Source: Neobacillus citreus
Lineage (GTDB): Bacteria; Bacillota; Bacilli; Bacillales; Cytobacillaceae
Direction of reading: 5' to 3'
Assembly (NCBI RefSeq): GCF_018343545.2
Contig: NZ_JAGYPE020000040.1
Coordinates: forward strand, 1-53,006
Length of the DNA stretch: 53,006 nt
The notes below the pieces were generated by a model. That model saw only the letters and a program-made list of their open reading frames with translations, was not told where the DNA came from and ran no database searches. Below, piece after piece: positions 42,415 through 50,781 of this stretch. The translations under genes and the position numbers were made by a program. Position 1 is the stretch's first letter. Each line of letters starts with the position of its first letter.

Positions 42415-43713
42415 TCACTTTTTCCTTGCACCAAGCACCCCATCTGGATCGACTAAGCCTGCAAAGGACCATGTCTTACCTTGATCCTGAGAGGTAAACT
42501 TTGCCAATACCTTCCCTCCCAAATAATCCCCTTCTGGACCTTGATTCACTAATAAAATTCCTTCATTTCCGTTAAAAGCAGGAATCTCTGCTATTGTGAA
42601 ATAACCCTGATATTCTTCCGGTATCGGGACCTCGACGCGTTCCCAGTTGACTCCTCCGTCTGTAGTCCTATACAGGTTTGGCACTGGCGGCTGATCTTCA
42701 AAGCGATATTCCCCAAAGGAGATAAATCCTAATTGGTCGTTAATAAAACCCCCGTCCGTCACTAAAGAATAGACGTCTTTCGCCGGTCCAACGTTATACC
42801 ATGACTGGCCGCCATCGTTGGTTTTAAAAATAAAGTGTGCCTCCCAACTCATCGTTTTATCACCTGTAACGATGAGATAACCATCCTTACCCGATGTGAA
42901 TCCCAGTATTCGCAGCCTTAATGAAGGTAGCTGGTCTGAAACCAACACTTCATCCCAGGATTTCCCTTTATCCCTACTAATCAGAACCGTCAAGCCTTTG
43001 TTAAGTACAAACGCTGTTATCTCCGATGTAATCACATAGCTGCCATACAGCAATTTTTGATCCGTACTGCCTAATAAATCTTCAACCGCAACAGGAACTA
43101 CCTTCCAACTTTTACCGCTATTATAAGTGACCCTTAGCTTATCATCCTTAATCTCATAATTTATTTTTTTCGATGGCTCTTCAATTCCGGCATTCTCTCG
43201 ATATTCTTCCATCGTTTCAACAGGCGGCAGTCCGATTTGCGTATCGGTTGTTCTTTCAATATTTGTTAACGTGTACGTTAAATTTTCTTCCTTTTTGATG
43301 CTTAGTTTCCAAACGATATTTTGAACGAAACGATCATCCTGCATCTTTCCCCAACCGTAATCGATTTTTGGTGTTCCTTCAGGTAACTGAACTTGAAAAA
43401 CGACCGCCGCAATAAAATAGTTCTCATCCCCCGATAACTTGGTAAATCTGGTAAAGCTCTTATTGGTAATCGCTCCTTCACTCACTAACTGATTCATGAA
43501 ATCAAACCAGATTCGGTAAGCAATCGTTTCTGGTTTTTGATCACTTTCTTCTACCTGGACTGTGTAAGGGAGTTTACTGTTTATATCTACCTTTTTTACT
43601 TCAACTGGTTTCGTATTGGGATTTTCATGAACCCCATTAAACATTTGGAAGATAATGAAGATAACAATTAATATGGAACTAAAAAGGATTAATCTACTTT
43701 TCGTTTTTTTCAA
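42415..43713 (-). CDS. Membrane-anchored BNR/sialidase-like beta-propeller protein
   Basis: 432 residues. One N-terminal membrane helix (ILFSSILIVIFIIFQMF), a linker domain of about 180 residues, then a propeller with Asp-box repeats: SRDKGKSWDE, TNDGGQSWYN, TTDGGVNWER and SQDQGKTWSF. The fold is that of sialidase/Ycf48-like propellers, but no sialidase catalytic set is evident, so it is probably a binding or assembly protein on the outer membrane face. It lies 30 bases after the membrane protein gene at 43744, likely the same operon. Confidence 0.78.
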   Translation of the reverse strand: MKKTKSRLILFSSILIVIFIIFQMFNGVHENPNTKPVEVKKVDINSKLPYTVQVEESDQKPETIAYRIWFDFMNQLVSEGAITNKSFTRFTKLSGDENYFIAAVVFQVQLPEGTPKIDYGWGKMQDDRFVQNIVWKLSIKKEENLTYTLTNIERTTDTQIGLPPVETMEEYRENAGIEEPSKKINYEIKDDKLRVTYNSGKSWKVVPVAVEDLLGSTDQKLLYGSYVITSEITAFVLNKGLTVLISRDKGKSWDEVLVSDQLPSLRLRILGFTSGKDGYLIVTGDKTMSWEAHFIFKTNDGGQSWYNVGPAKDVYSLVTDGGFINDQLGFISFGEYRFEDQPPVPNLYRTTDGGVNWERVEVPIPEEYQGYFTIAEIPAFNGNEGILLVNQGPEGDYLGGKVLAKFTSQDQGKTWSFAGLVDPDGVLGARKK

Positions 43714-43743
43714 TGGAATTCATCCTTCATTCAAAATATAAAA

Positions 43744-44709
43744 TTATTCTTCACGAAAAAATGGTTTATATATATACCGCTGTGGAGGAATCATATCCTC
43801 CTTGCCTGGAATGTATAAGGAGATGGTTGGTCCTGAGTTTCCTGGGTCAGCTATGGAAGGAATAGCCTTGCCTTTTTCATCTATATAGTGAATCCCATCC
43901 CTAGTAATCCCCCAGTTTCTTATTCCTTTATACAGTACAGCATAACGTCCTTCATTCCACCGTTTTACTTCCTCTTTAACGGGTATCCATTTCAGCATAT
44001 TGATGACGATCGATAAATCGTTATTCGGATCATAAACCGTTGTTCCTTCCCCGTTCCAATCTTGTTTATGGATTTTTACCTTATTGTTCTTTTTTTTATC
44101 AAAATAAATTAAATATCCTGATTGCAATTTCTTGTCTTGGTCAAAGCCGTAAATATAAATATAAATTTCTGCGATTGTCCCATCCTTTTCAAAGTCTATC
44201 CTTAAATCATTGGTCATTAGATACGGTTCCAGCTTCATCTTCTCATTGACAGAATCGATTATCCCATCTAGCTTTGTTGTGTAAAAATTATCATTCTCAA
44301 GCTTGACCCGTGTCTCTGTTTTTAACTCCTGGATTTGCCAGGCTAAAGTTCCGTTAAAATTAACCGCATTAGATCCAACATAATATCCTCCAACCATCGT
44401 AACCAGTGAAAAGAGTATAACTGTCCATTTCCAAAAGTTTGGATGAACAGGCTTAGCGTTTATCTCTCTTTTCACTAGCTTACGATAGGTAACAAAAATA
44501 TGGATAAACATAAATAATAGCAGAAAGCTGATTCCTATAAAAATCGGAATATTCGTTTTCAATTGTCCTATTTTTGTAATGGTGTAAAGAATTCTCCACC
44601 ACATGATATATAGTAGAAGGATAAACAAACTGCTCTTACTTCCCAAAAATAAATCTCGCAACATCAGTCGTCGATATAATTTTTTTGTCAATTTATTTTC
44701 AACTACCAT
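43744..44709 (-). CDS. Membrane protein with C-terminal extracytosolic domain
   Basis: 321 residues: three membrane helices in the first 130 residues (SLFILLLYIMWWRILYTI, PIFIGISFLLLFMFIHIFVT, WTVILFSLVTMVGGYYVGS), then about 190 soluble residues with YIYIYGFDQDKKLQSGYLI. No family recognised. It precedes the BNR-propeller gene by 30 bases on the same strand, so the two may form a surface complex. Confidence 0.65.
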   Translation of the reverse strand: MVVENKLTKKLYRRLMLRDLFLGSKSSLFILLLYIMWWRILYTITKIGQLKTNIPIFIGISFLLLFMFIHIFVTYRKLVKREINAKPVHPNFWKWTVILFSLVTMVGGYYVGSNAVNFNGTLAWQIQELKTETRVKLENDNFYTTKLDGIIDSVNEKMKLEPYLMTNDLRIDFEKDGTIAEIYIYIYGFDQDKKLQSGYLIYFDKKKNNKVKIHKQDWNGEGTTVYDPNNDLSIVINMLKWIPVKEEVKRWNEGRYAVLYKGIRNWGITRDGIHYIDEKGKAIPSIADPGNSGPTISLYIPGKEDMIPPQRYIYKPFFREE

Positions 44710-44806
44710 TCATATAACCCCTTTGAGTCAAATTGCATCCTGTTTCAAATTCTTCCACTAAACTATCATATTAAAATAATACCTATTCCAATATATAGAA
44801 GGCAAA

Positions 44807-44866
44807 ATAAAAATACTGTATCCCAATATGGAAGACAGTATTTTTGAATTTAATGAATATAATCAT
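44807..44866 (-). terminator. Terminator of amj, sharing 32 bp with the TauE gene end
   Basis: AAAATACTGT / ACAGTATTTT hairpin with T-runs on both sides, about 80 bases after the amj stop. Positions 44835-44866 are identical to 50767-50798, which there hold the last codons, stop and terminator arm of the TauE/SafE gene. Confidence 0.65.
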
Positions 44867-44946
44867 TTAGTTACAGAGGCAATAATGCTCTTTTCCTCTC
44901 ATGATAAAAATATCCCGGCAGAACCCCCTCTGTTGAACAAGAACTA

Positions 44947-45762
44947 TTAAATCCACTTAGCAAACCAAGCTACATAGTATGCTGCAGGGATAAATAGTAG
45001 TTGAGCAACAATTGTCCCCAGGAATTTAGAGCTTATCATCGTCAGAGAATAGCTTTTTAAGTAAATGTAATCGGTTTGCTTTTTCATTACTCGATCAGCT
45101 AACACCGACGCTTTGGGGTCAATAAACAATGTCAAAAGAATCGTTGCTATACCATTAATAATTCCAGATGACATTAATGCTGCTTGAGCATAATCTTTAG
45201 GAACTAACATTGAAGCATAAATTGAAGATAGAACGCCAATCGTAAAAACAGCTGAAATGATGACATTAATCACAAAGAGCCGTTTTGGAATGGTTTTTAA
45301 GGTAATTCCCTTCAGATATGCAAATCTCGGCATCCTTAAACACATAAAAACTTTTCTTAAGCCATTTCGATTGAATTGATGAACAAACAGCGCAATGATT
45401 GAACCACGTTGATTTGAAAGTTGAACAATGGCTCTTGAAAAGATATTGATAAACGTTGGAAATAAAAGTATCCCCAACAAAACCCCTATGGAGGTCACAG
45501 CTATTAAGATCCTATATTGTTCCTCTATAAAGTGCAATTTGTTTACATCAGGTGCCTCTGCAATAAGTTTTGCTGTAAGAGGTTGTTGAATCATTGTGGA
45601 AAACCTTGAAACAATCACCAATGTACTAAACAAAGATAAAGCAGTGGCGATTAATCTTACTCTGGCTCCTGAAATTCTTGTTGAATAAGCTAATGTTTCA
45701 ATCATGGTAATGATCAATAAAAACAGAGCGATAATTATAACTTTTCCTGAAATAAGTCCCAT
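44947..45762 (-). CDS. amj: Lipid II flippase Amj
   Basis: 271 residues, about eight membrane helices. MIETLAYSTRISGARVRLIA at the N-terminus and QLSNQRGSIIALFVHQFNRN are characteristic of the Amj (YdaH) family, an alternative to MurJ that flips lipid II across the membrane for wall synthesis. Single gene with a SigmaA-type promoter (TTCCAA-17-TATAAT) about 35 bases upstream. Confidence 0.87.
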   Translation of the reverse strand: MGLISGKVIIIALFLLIITMIETLAYSTRISGARVRLIATALSLFSTLVIVSRFSTMIQQPLTAKLIAEAPDVNKLHFIEEQYRILIAVTSIGVLLGILLFPTFINIFSRAIVQLSNQRGSIIALFVHQFNRNGLRKVFMCLRMPRFAYLKGITLKTIPKRLFVINVIISAVFTIGVLSSIYASMLVPKDYAQAALMSSGIINGIATILLTLFIDPKASVLADRVMKKQTDYIYLKSYSLTMISSKFLGTIVAQLLFIPAAYYVAWFAKWI

Positions 45763-45792
45763 AAATAACCCCTAAAAAAATATGATAGCCGT

Positions 45793-45821
45793 ATTATAAA
45801 CTAAATTATTTTCTTTTGGAA
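45793..45821 (-). promoter_or_regulatory. Promoter of amj
   Basis: Minus strand TTCCAA, 17-bp spacer, TATAAT. No GAAAC/CGTC sigmaM pair seen, although amj is sigmaM-controlled in B. subtilis. The remaining stretch to 46060 holds nothing I recognise. Confidence 0.45.
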
Positions 45822-46063
45822 TGCCAATATAGGCCAGATTATTGAGTAACACGGATAGATATTAAAGCCAAACTAAAATCCAGTGAAGGAGAATCCATGT
45901 TTATCCATCTTTTTTTCGTAAAATGGGGTTTATGAAGTATGTTTAATCAAATTTTATTTTAAAACAACATCGCGCGAAAACAAGCTCAAGCTTCGAACTG
46001 ACTGGCTGTTCACATCCTCTGCACGTCGGCCTGCCTATATTGATAAAAAATTCAAAAAACCTC

Positions 46064-46094
46064 TTGACATTGGAGTCAACTCAAATGATATTCT
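46064..46094 (+). promoter_or_regulatory. MerR-type promoter with 19-bp spacer
   Basis: TTGACA (46064-46069), 19-bp spacer, TATTCT (46089-46094). The spacer carries GAGT-CA-ACTC with outer TT/AA pairs. Long spacers with an internal dyad are the hallmark of promoters twisted open by MerR regulators, here probably the gene's own product. Confidence 0.65.
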
Positions 46095-46100
46095 GAATTC

Positions 46101-46574
46101 ATGGAAAAACTTTATTCTATTCAAGAGGTTTCGCAGATACTTGGGATTCCCAAGGATACACTTAGGTATTATGACCGGATCGGGATTGTCTCGCCGTCTC
46201 GGGATGACAATCGGTACCGCAGGTATTCGGGGGATGACCTCATAGACTTGATGAATATTCAGATCATGCAGTTTGCGGACTTCTCTCTTGATGAAATCAA
46301 GGAGAAACTTGGTTTACGAAAGATGGAAAATCTCAACTCCGCTTACTGTGAAGAGGCTGCTGCTTTCATCGATGCAAAGAACGCAGAAACGCGCATGAAG
46401 ATTCACCATCTGGAAAAGGTCAGCCTGCTGCTTAGTATGGCAGCCGAAACGTTAAGAGATTTTAGTAACGAAAGCGACCAACGGTTGGCAGAATTCGTCC
46501 GCGAGCTTTACAAGGATATCCGAGGAAATAAACCGGTAATTTCTAAGGAGGGTTGTGATCATCATCAAGGTTAG
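46101..46574 (+). CDS. MerR-family transcriptional regulator
   Basis: 157 residues. N-terminal MerR HTH: YSIQEVSQILGIPKDTLRYY, DRIGIVSPSRDDNRYRRYS, then a coiled-coil dimer helix (KMENLNSAYCEEAAAFIDAK). No Cys-rich metal-binding tail; one Cys in CDHH at the end. It likely controls itself and the downstream membrane protein, which overlaps its 3' end by 20 bases. Inducer unknown. Confidence 0.87.
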   Translation: MEKLYSIQEVSQILGIPKDTLRYYDRIGIVSPSRDDNRYRRYSGDDLIDLMNIQIMQFADFSLDEIKEKLGLRKMENLNSAYCEEAAAFIDAKNAETRMKIHHLEKVSLLLSMAAETLRDFSNESDQRLAEFVRELYKDIRGNKPVISKEGCDHHQG

Positions 46575-46977
46575 GAATTTTTATTATCTGATTGCAGGTG
46601 TTCTTGCGATGCTGTTTGCTGTCACGCATGCATGGAACGGGCAAGCCGCTGTGCTGAAGACGCTCGACATTAAGACGATATCCATGGATACCCGAACGGT
46701 ATTCACGTATGTTTGGCACATTATAACCGCGGAAAACCTGATCTTCGGCATCGCGTTCATTCTCATGTCTTTCCAAAGTGAGCGGTCGAAGATCCGTTTT
46801 GCCGCAGGGATGATAGCAGCAATCCTGATTGTCCGACTGATGGTCATCCTTGGCGTAACAGCATTACTTGACGTTACGGCTCTTACGGATACGCTTATAG
46901 ATTCGATTGCCATCGTAATCTATGTTGCCTTGATCATACTGGGCACAACTGTGAAGAAAAAACAAGGACTACCGTAG
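46555..46977 (+). CDS. Four-helix membrane protein, MerR partner
   Basis: 140 residues with four predicted membrane helices: FYYLIAGVLAMLFAVTHAWN, FTYVWHIITAENLIFGIAFI, FAAGMIAAILIVRLMVILGV and LIDSIAIVIYVALIILGTT. GTG start with AAGGAGG 3 bases upstream, inside the MerR gene. Not assigned to a family; the layout recalls DoxX-like small membrane proteins. Being coupled to MerR suggests an inducible role in stress or efflux. A terminator follows at 47077. Confidence 0.7.
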   Translation: MIIIKVRNFYYLIAGVLAMLFAVTHAWNGQAAVLKTLDIKTISMDTRTVFTYVWHIITAENLIFGIAFILMSFQSERSKIRFAAGMIAAILIVRLMVILGVTALLDVTALTDTLIDSIAIVIYVALIILGTTVKKKQGLP

Positions 46978-47076
46978 CAGAGATTCCCGAATTGTCTTAT
47001 AACTTGCAGAATCGCTCAAAGCTGTTTACCTTCAAGTGATATAAGGTACTGTTTTAAGTAAATGGTTATTCAAATA

Positions 47077-47112
47077 GAGGGCGTTTTTCTTGTGTATGGA
47101 GAGCGCCTTTTC
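47077..47112 (+). terminator. Terminator after the MerR operon
   Basis: AGGGCG / CGCCTT with a long loop and a TTTT tail. It lies just beyond the stop of the minus-strand FusB-like gene. Confidence 0.45.
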
Positions 47113-47122
47113 TCAATAAGTT

Positions 47123-47773
47123 TCAGATTCCTTGTGAGTCTTTTAGAAAAGTTGTTAAATAATCAACATTGGTTATTTTTTTATTGCATTCTCTGCTATC
47201 GGCACAAATAAGATTTCCAATGGACTTGTAATAATCTGGGTTATTTGATTTTTTCGCTTTTGTTACGGTGGAAAAATAGGCAACCTCACCAAAGCAATTG
47301 CAGAAGGAACAAAGATTTTTTTTACTAGTCAGTGCAAATTCGCATTCAATGCCGACCAATTTCCCATCAAGTTCATATACTATAAATTTTTTATTGGATC
47401 TTAGGTCGTTCCAGCTTAAATAAGTCAACTTGTTGTGGTCGATAATTGATAAATCAGGCATTTTTAATTTTTTATGTTTCGGAAACATTTTTTTCAATTG
47501 CTGTTCGGTGATTCTTGGAAAGGGCAGCAAATAGTCTGAAAGATGCTGGATATATTGCTCATACTCTTTATCTGTTTTTAGTCTCGAAAGATCCAACATT
47601 TCTTGTTGTTCCGAAGAGGCATTTGGAAATAGATCGGAGATTTTGGCATTGGCTAAGTCAATCACAGCAGTCAAAACGTTTTGAGGTACGTTCTTTTTGG
47701 TGCTGTCCTTAATGACAGCAATCTGTTTTTTTATAAAATTTAATTGTTCATTTTTAATAAACTTTTCGGTCAT
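47123..47773 (-). CDS. FusB/FusC-type EF-G-binding protein
   Basis: About 216 residues. The N-terminal helical domain (YEQYIQHLSDYLLPFPRITE, QQLKKMFPKHKKLKMPDL) and a C-terminal zinc finger (CSFCNCFGEVAY ... CADSRECNKK) match the FusB family. These proteins bind EF-G on the ribosome and free it from fusidic acid stalling. Chromosomal relatives exist in many Bacillales. The ATG at 47773 has GGAG 9 nt upstream; another in-frame ATG lies five codons earlier. Confidence 0.87.
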   Translation of the reverse strand: MTEKFIKNEQLNFIKKQIAVIKDSTKKNVPQNVLTAVIDLANAKISDLFPNASSEQQEMLDLSRLKTDKEYEQYIQHLSDYLLPFPRITEQQLKKMFPKHKKLKMPDLSIIDHNKLTYLSWNDLRSNKKFIVYELDGKLVGIECEFALTSKKNLCSFCNCFGEVAYFSTVTKAKKSNNPDYYKSIGNLICADSRECNKKITNVDYLTTFLKDSQGI

Positions 47774-47876
47774 CTCTTCTATCTCCATTCATTTTGCTGA
47801 AGTCTCTTTACACTTATTTTAAAAAATATATCAACCTTAAAAAATGGAAAAAATGATTTAGAATCGTTTTTTACAT

Positions 47877-47912
47877 AAAAACAGCACTGATGAAGGATTT
47901 TCACCAGTGCTG
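47877..47912 (-). terminator. Terminator of the CD3324-type gene
   Basis: Minus strand CAGCACTGGTGAA / TTCATCAGTGCTG then TTTTT, starting 5 bases after the stop at 47918. Confidence 0.8.
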
Positions 47913-47917
47913 CTCCC

Positions 47918-48187
47918 CTACTTTTTATGTGAATAAACAATTTTCTTAATCGTTTCAGGTGAAAGATAATACTCCTCAGCCAGTTGCTGGATGCTGCTGC
48001 CACTTATAAAAGAATTTCTAATGGCAGTATTTCGGCGGTCAAGCAGCCGTCTTCCTCCACTTGAAGTTCCCCATTTCCGATACTCCGTTTCCTGTTTAGG
48101 GATATAAAGGGTTTCACCCTGAATATACTTTTGGATTTCCACAATTAGCTTTTCGGGTAAAACTATGCTTGCATTCATATACTTCAA
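47918..48187 (-). CDS. CD3324-family (Mor-like) HTH protein
   Basis: 89 residues: MKYMNASIVLPEKLIVEIQK, YIQGETLYIPKQ, GGRRLLDRRNTAIRNSFISG and a C-terminal helix-turn-helix SSIQQLAEEYYLSPETIKKI. This is the CD3324 family, small DNA-binding-like proteins of Firmicutes related to the Mor C-terminal HTH. Targets unknown. It is single, with a 72-bp-apart inverted repeat just upstream. Confidence 0.85.
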   Translation of the reverse strand: MKYMNASIVLPEKLIVEIQKYIQGETLYIPKQETEYRKWGTSSGGRRLLDRRNTAIRNSFISGSSIQQLAEEYYLSPETIKKIVYSHKK

Positions 48188-48225
48188 TTTTGCTCGCCCC
48201 TTATTTGATTTTGAATAAAATAAGG

Positions 48226-48317
48226 TGCAAAGCCAAAATATTAGAAAAGCTTATTCAGCGATAAAATTAAATGTTTCGCCCCATGCAAAGTATCGCCTTT
48301 CTAATAATTGGCTTTGC
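48226..48317. repeat. Long inverted repeat, MITE- or leader-like
   Basis: Arms TGCAAAGCCAAAATATTAGA (from 48226) and TCTAATAATTGGCTTTGCA (to 48317) pair over about 20 bp with two mismatched bases. The 50-base loop repeats TGCAAAG. It lies between the CD3324-type and GNAT genes. Confidence 0.5.
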
Positions 48318-48406
48318 ATGAGTGAAAGAAGTACCAGACAATCTAACGTGATTCTCCATCTGTACGCACCCCCTTTAAAATTTAATTATAGCGCAATTCA
48401 ATGAAC

Positions 48407-48862
48407 TCATCTCACCTTTTTTAATTCCCATCTTAACATATCATTCACAGTTCCAATTTTATTCATCTTCAACTTTTCTAACACTCTAATGGATGGAATA
48501 TTATCATGTAGGCACTCAGCAACTACTTTATCTACATGATCATTCGTAAATGCCCATTTAATAATTTTATTTACGGCTTCAGTTGCATAACCTTTGTTTC
48601 GTGCTGAAGGGATCATTCCATATCCTACTTCAACCGTATTTTCTGAATTAGGTTTACCTTTAAATCCAATATCACCAATAATCGTATTGTTTTCTTTATT
48701 GATAACTAGCCAAACACCCCAACCAAATTGAGTAGAATCCTCTTTAAGTTTCTCCAAAAACATCTTTATATGAGGGCCTATTTTGTAATCTTCTGGTGTA
48801 ATTGTTGATAATAATTCATCTGTGCAAGGTACGATTTTTAGTCTTTCAGTCTGTAATTCCAT
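48407..48862 (-). CDS. GNAT N-acetyltransferase (RimJ/RimL-like)
   Basis: 151 residues: LQTERLKIVPCTDELL, IIGDIGFKG, VEVGYGMIPSARNKGYATEA (acetyl-CoA loop) and SIRVLEKLKMNKIG. This is the ribosomal-protein-alanine/streptothricin-like GNAT branch. The acceptor is unknown. The ATG at 48862 has GAGGAG 7 nt upstream. Single gene. Confidence 0.85.
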   Translation of the reverse strand: MELQTERLKIVPCTDELLSTITPEDYKIGPHIKMFLEKLKEDSTQFGWGVWLVINKENNTIIGDIGFKGKPNSENTVEVGYGMIPSARNKGYATEAVNKIIKWAFTNDHVDKVVAECLHDNIPSIRVLEKLKMNKIGTVNDMLRWELKKVR

Positions 48863-49059
48863 CTTCATACTCCTCGTATATTATAATAAGAAAGGGATTT
48901 TTCTTAATATTTTTCTATAAAACTCCTAAAATCCCCTTAAATTCTCGAGATTATATTTAATTCTTTTTTCACTAAACTCCAGTAGTGGCGTAAGTGAATT
49001 TAACGGTTAACTAAATCTATTAAGTTTCATTCTGTCACTTTTGGTCCATATTATTGAAC

Positions 49060-49530
49060 CTAAATTTTTAAAAAAATTCTTTTGACGGAAAAAAAATAAA
49101 AAACTCCACCAACCATCCAGTATGGTTCCCAAAAGAATAGTCTCCAAAAGGTAGCATATGGGCCCAGGTTAAATTCCAGAATATGAAATGCATTTAATAG
49201 AATTGTGATGAAATTGAGAAACCCATACAAGAACAAAAATGCACCACCAATTTTTGCCGTGTAATAAAGCATTCTGTTCATGATTTGTTTTTTCCAACGA
49301 ATAATCAGCATTAAAAGGAAGATGACACCGAGTAATTTAATGAAACCTGTAAGCCAAACGATGGCCACAAATGAACGGGAAGGATTTAATGACATTTCGT
49401 AAATGGAACCCCCTAGAGATTTAATTCCCATTAAGCCGCCCATTGCCCAATAAAAGCTCATTCCTGCAAAAATAAGTGTCCAAATTATTCCCAGAACGAT
49501 ACACCAAGAATTCCTTTTCATTAAAAACAT
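49060..49530 (-). CDS. DUF3995 membrane protein
   Basis: About 156 residues with four membrane helices. CIVLGIIWTLIFAGMSFYWA and GGLMGIKSLGG match DUF3995. Function unknown. The ATG at 49530 has AAGGTGG 8 nt upstream; a GTG at 49542 is an alternative. The 318 bases to the next gene hold a terminator and a hairpin only. Confidence 0.72.
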   Translation of the reverse strand: MFLMKRNSWCIVLGIIWTLIFAGMSFYWAMGGLMGIKSLGGSIYEMSLNPSRSFVAIVWLTGFIKLLGVIFLLMLIIRWKKQIMNRMLYYTAKIGGAFLFLYGFLNFITILLNAFHILEFNLGPYATFWRLFFWEPYWMVGGVFYFFSVKRIFLKI

Positions 49531-49720
49531 GTGACCATCCACCTTCTCCCCTGTCAGAGATGCTATAAGTTTCTAAATCTTTAATCTTTCCCTAACGCTA
49601 TTAAATTCATGAAAAAACATTTTTATACCTACTATCAAAAACTATTCCTGAAGCGCTTCTTTATGCAAAATTTGAGTTAACAATAAAGTCAACATTAATC
49701 TTTAATAAAGCGATAAAATT

Positions 49721-49756
49721 AAAAAAGTGCATGAATTCACTACATACACTTTTTTA
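49721..49756. terminator. Terminator downstream of the 65-aa gene
   Basis: AAAAAGTG-C-ATG / CAT-A-CACTTTTT with T-runs on both strands. Confidence 0.6.
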
Positions 49757-49828
49757 CTAGTTATTAAAAATAGTTTTTAATTCACACAACTATTGTTTCA
49801 AAATATATAAGCAGCTTTTTTCATAAAT

Positions 49829-49849
49829 GGAGTAGCCTACTCCTTTTTA
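49829..49849 (+). terminator. Plus-strand hairpin with T-run
   Basis: GGAGTAG-C-CTACTCC followed by TTTTT on the plus strand. No plus-strand gene ends nearby, so its role is unclear; tight loop. Confidence 0.35.
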
Positions 49850-49860
49850 GATGGCATTTG

Positions 49861-50058
49861 TCAGCCTCCTTCTATGCAAGTTGCAGTGGAACTTCCGACA
49901 ACCTTATTTAATTCAGTTAATAAAATTTTGATAGTGTTTTCTGTAACTAATACCTGTAATGCCTTTTCGGTAATTGGAACATTGTATTTTTGAAAAACCT
50001 CCACTGTTTCTTTCCACACTTCGGCTATAGCTTTTGAAGCCATGTTTGGTTGAATCAC
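49861..50058 (-). CDS. Small hypothetical protein (65 aa)
   Basis: GTG start with AAGGAGGG about 12 nt upstream. A soluble, amphipathic helical protein (VWKETVEVFQKYNVPITEKA, IKILLTELNKVVGSSTA). I do not recognise it. The good ribosome site and a terminator downstream support a real gene. Confidence 0.5.
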   Translation of the reverse strand: MIQPNMASKAIAEVWKETVEVFQKYNVPITEKALQVLVTENTIKILLTELNKVVGSSTATCIEGG

Positions 50059-50105
50059 TATAAAAATAACCCTCCTTGCATCTTCATCATCCCACTTTTT
50101 GTAAA

Positions 50106-50633
50106 TTATTTTTTTATGTAATGTAGCATAGCAAGCTGACCTAATTTTTCTACTTTCGTTAATGTGTATTTTTGAGTAATGTCATCTCCGGTATATAGGG
50201 AGATCCCTTTTCCTAAAATAATCGGTGCAATGGCTAATTGAATTTCATCAATTAAATTTTCTTTAAAAAATTCACCAGCTAAATTTCCTCCACCAACTAA
50301 CCATATATCTTTTCCAGGCTTTTGTTTTATATTTTTAATGAAAGTTTTGACCTCTTCATTAATAAATGAGGCATATTCATCTGACCCACTAACAGATTTA
50401 GAAAATACATAATTTTCATAACCGCTATAAGGGTAATCCATATCAAATCCTCGAATGACATCATAGGTTCCTTTTCCCATAACAATCGTGTCAATTCTTT
50501 CAAGGAGTGCATTGTAGCCAGAATCCCCTTCTACTTCTGTTGATTCTAACCATTCTAATGTACCATCCTCATTTGCAATATAGCCATCAATTGAAGTCCC
50601 AATGTATAAAATAATGTTTCGCTGTTTTTTCAC
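50106..50633 (-). CDS. Dihydrofolate-reductase-family protein (RibD C-terminal type)
   Basis: 175 residues: ILYIGTSIDGYIANEDGTLE, VMGKGTYDVIRGF, DIWLVGGGNLAGEFFKENLI and IDEIQLAIAPIILGKG. This is the YwjB/YyaP branch of the RibD_C/DHFR superfamily, probably an NADPH-linked reductase. Substrate unknown; true folate activity is doubtful. Single gene. Confidence 0.87.
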   Translation of the reverse strand: MKKQRNIILYIGTSIDGYIANEDGTLEWLESTEVEGDSGYNALLERIDTIVMGKGTYDVIRGFDMDYPYSGYENYVFSKSVSGSDEYASFINEEVKTFIKNIKQKPGKDIWLVGGGNLAGEFFKENLIDEIQLAIAPIILGKGISLYTGDDITQKYTLTKVEKLGQLAMLHYIKK

Positions 50634-50740
50634 GTGAATCCCCCATATTTTATTTCAGTTGATAAAAATAGTATACAAATTAATTATTTAAGTTGAATTA
50701 ATCGAACCTTTTATTATTAAACGAATAACAAAAGGGTCCC

Positions 50741-50777
50741 AAAAATACTGTACCCCTTTAAGGCGTACAGTATTTTT
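50741..50777 (-). terminator. Terminator of the TauE/SafE gene
   Basis: Perfect 13-bp arms AAAAATACTGTAC / GTACAGTATTTTT. Shares a 32-bp identical block with 44835-44866. Confidence 0.8.
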
Positions 50778-50781
50778 GAAT

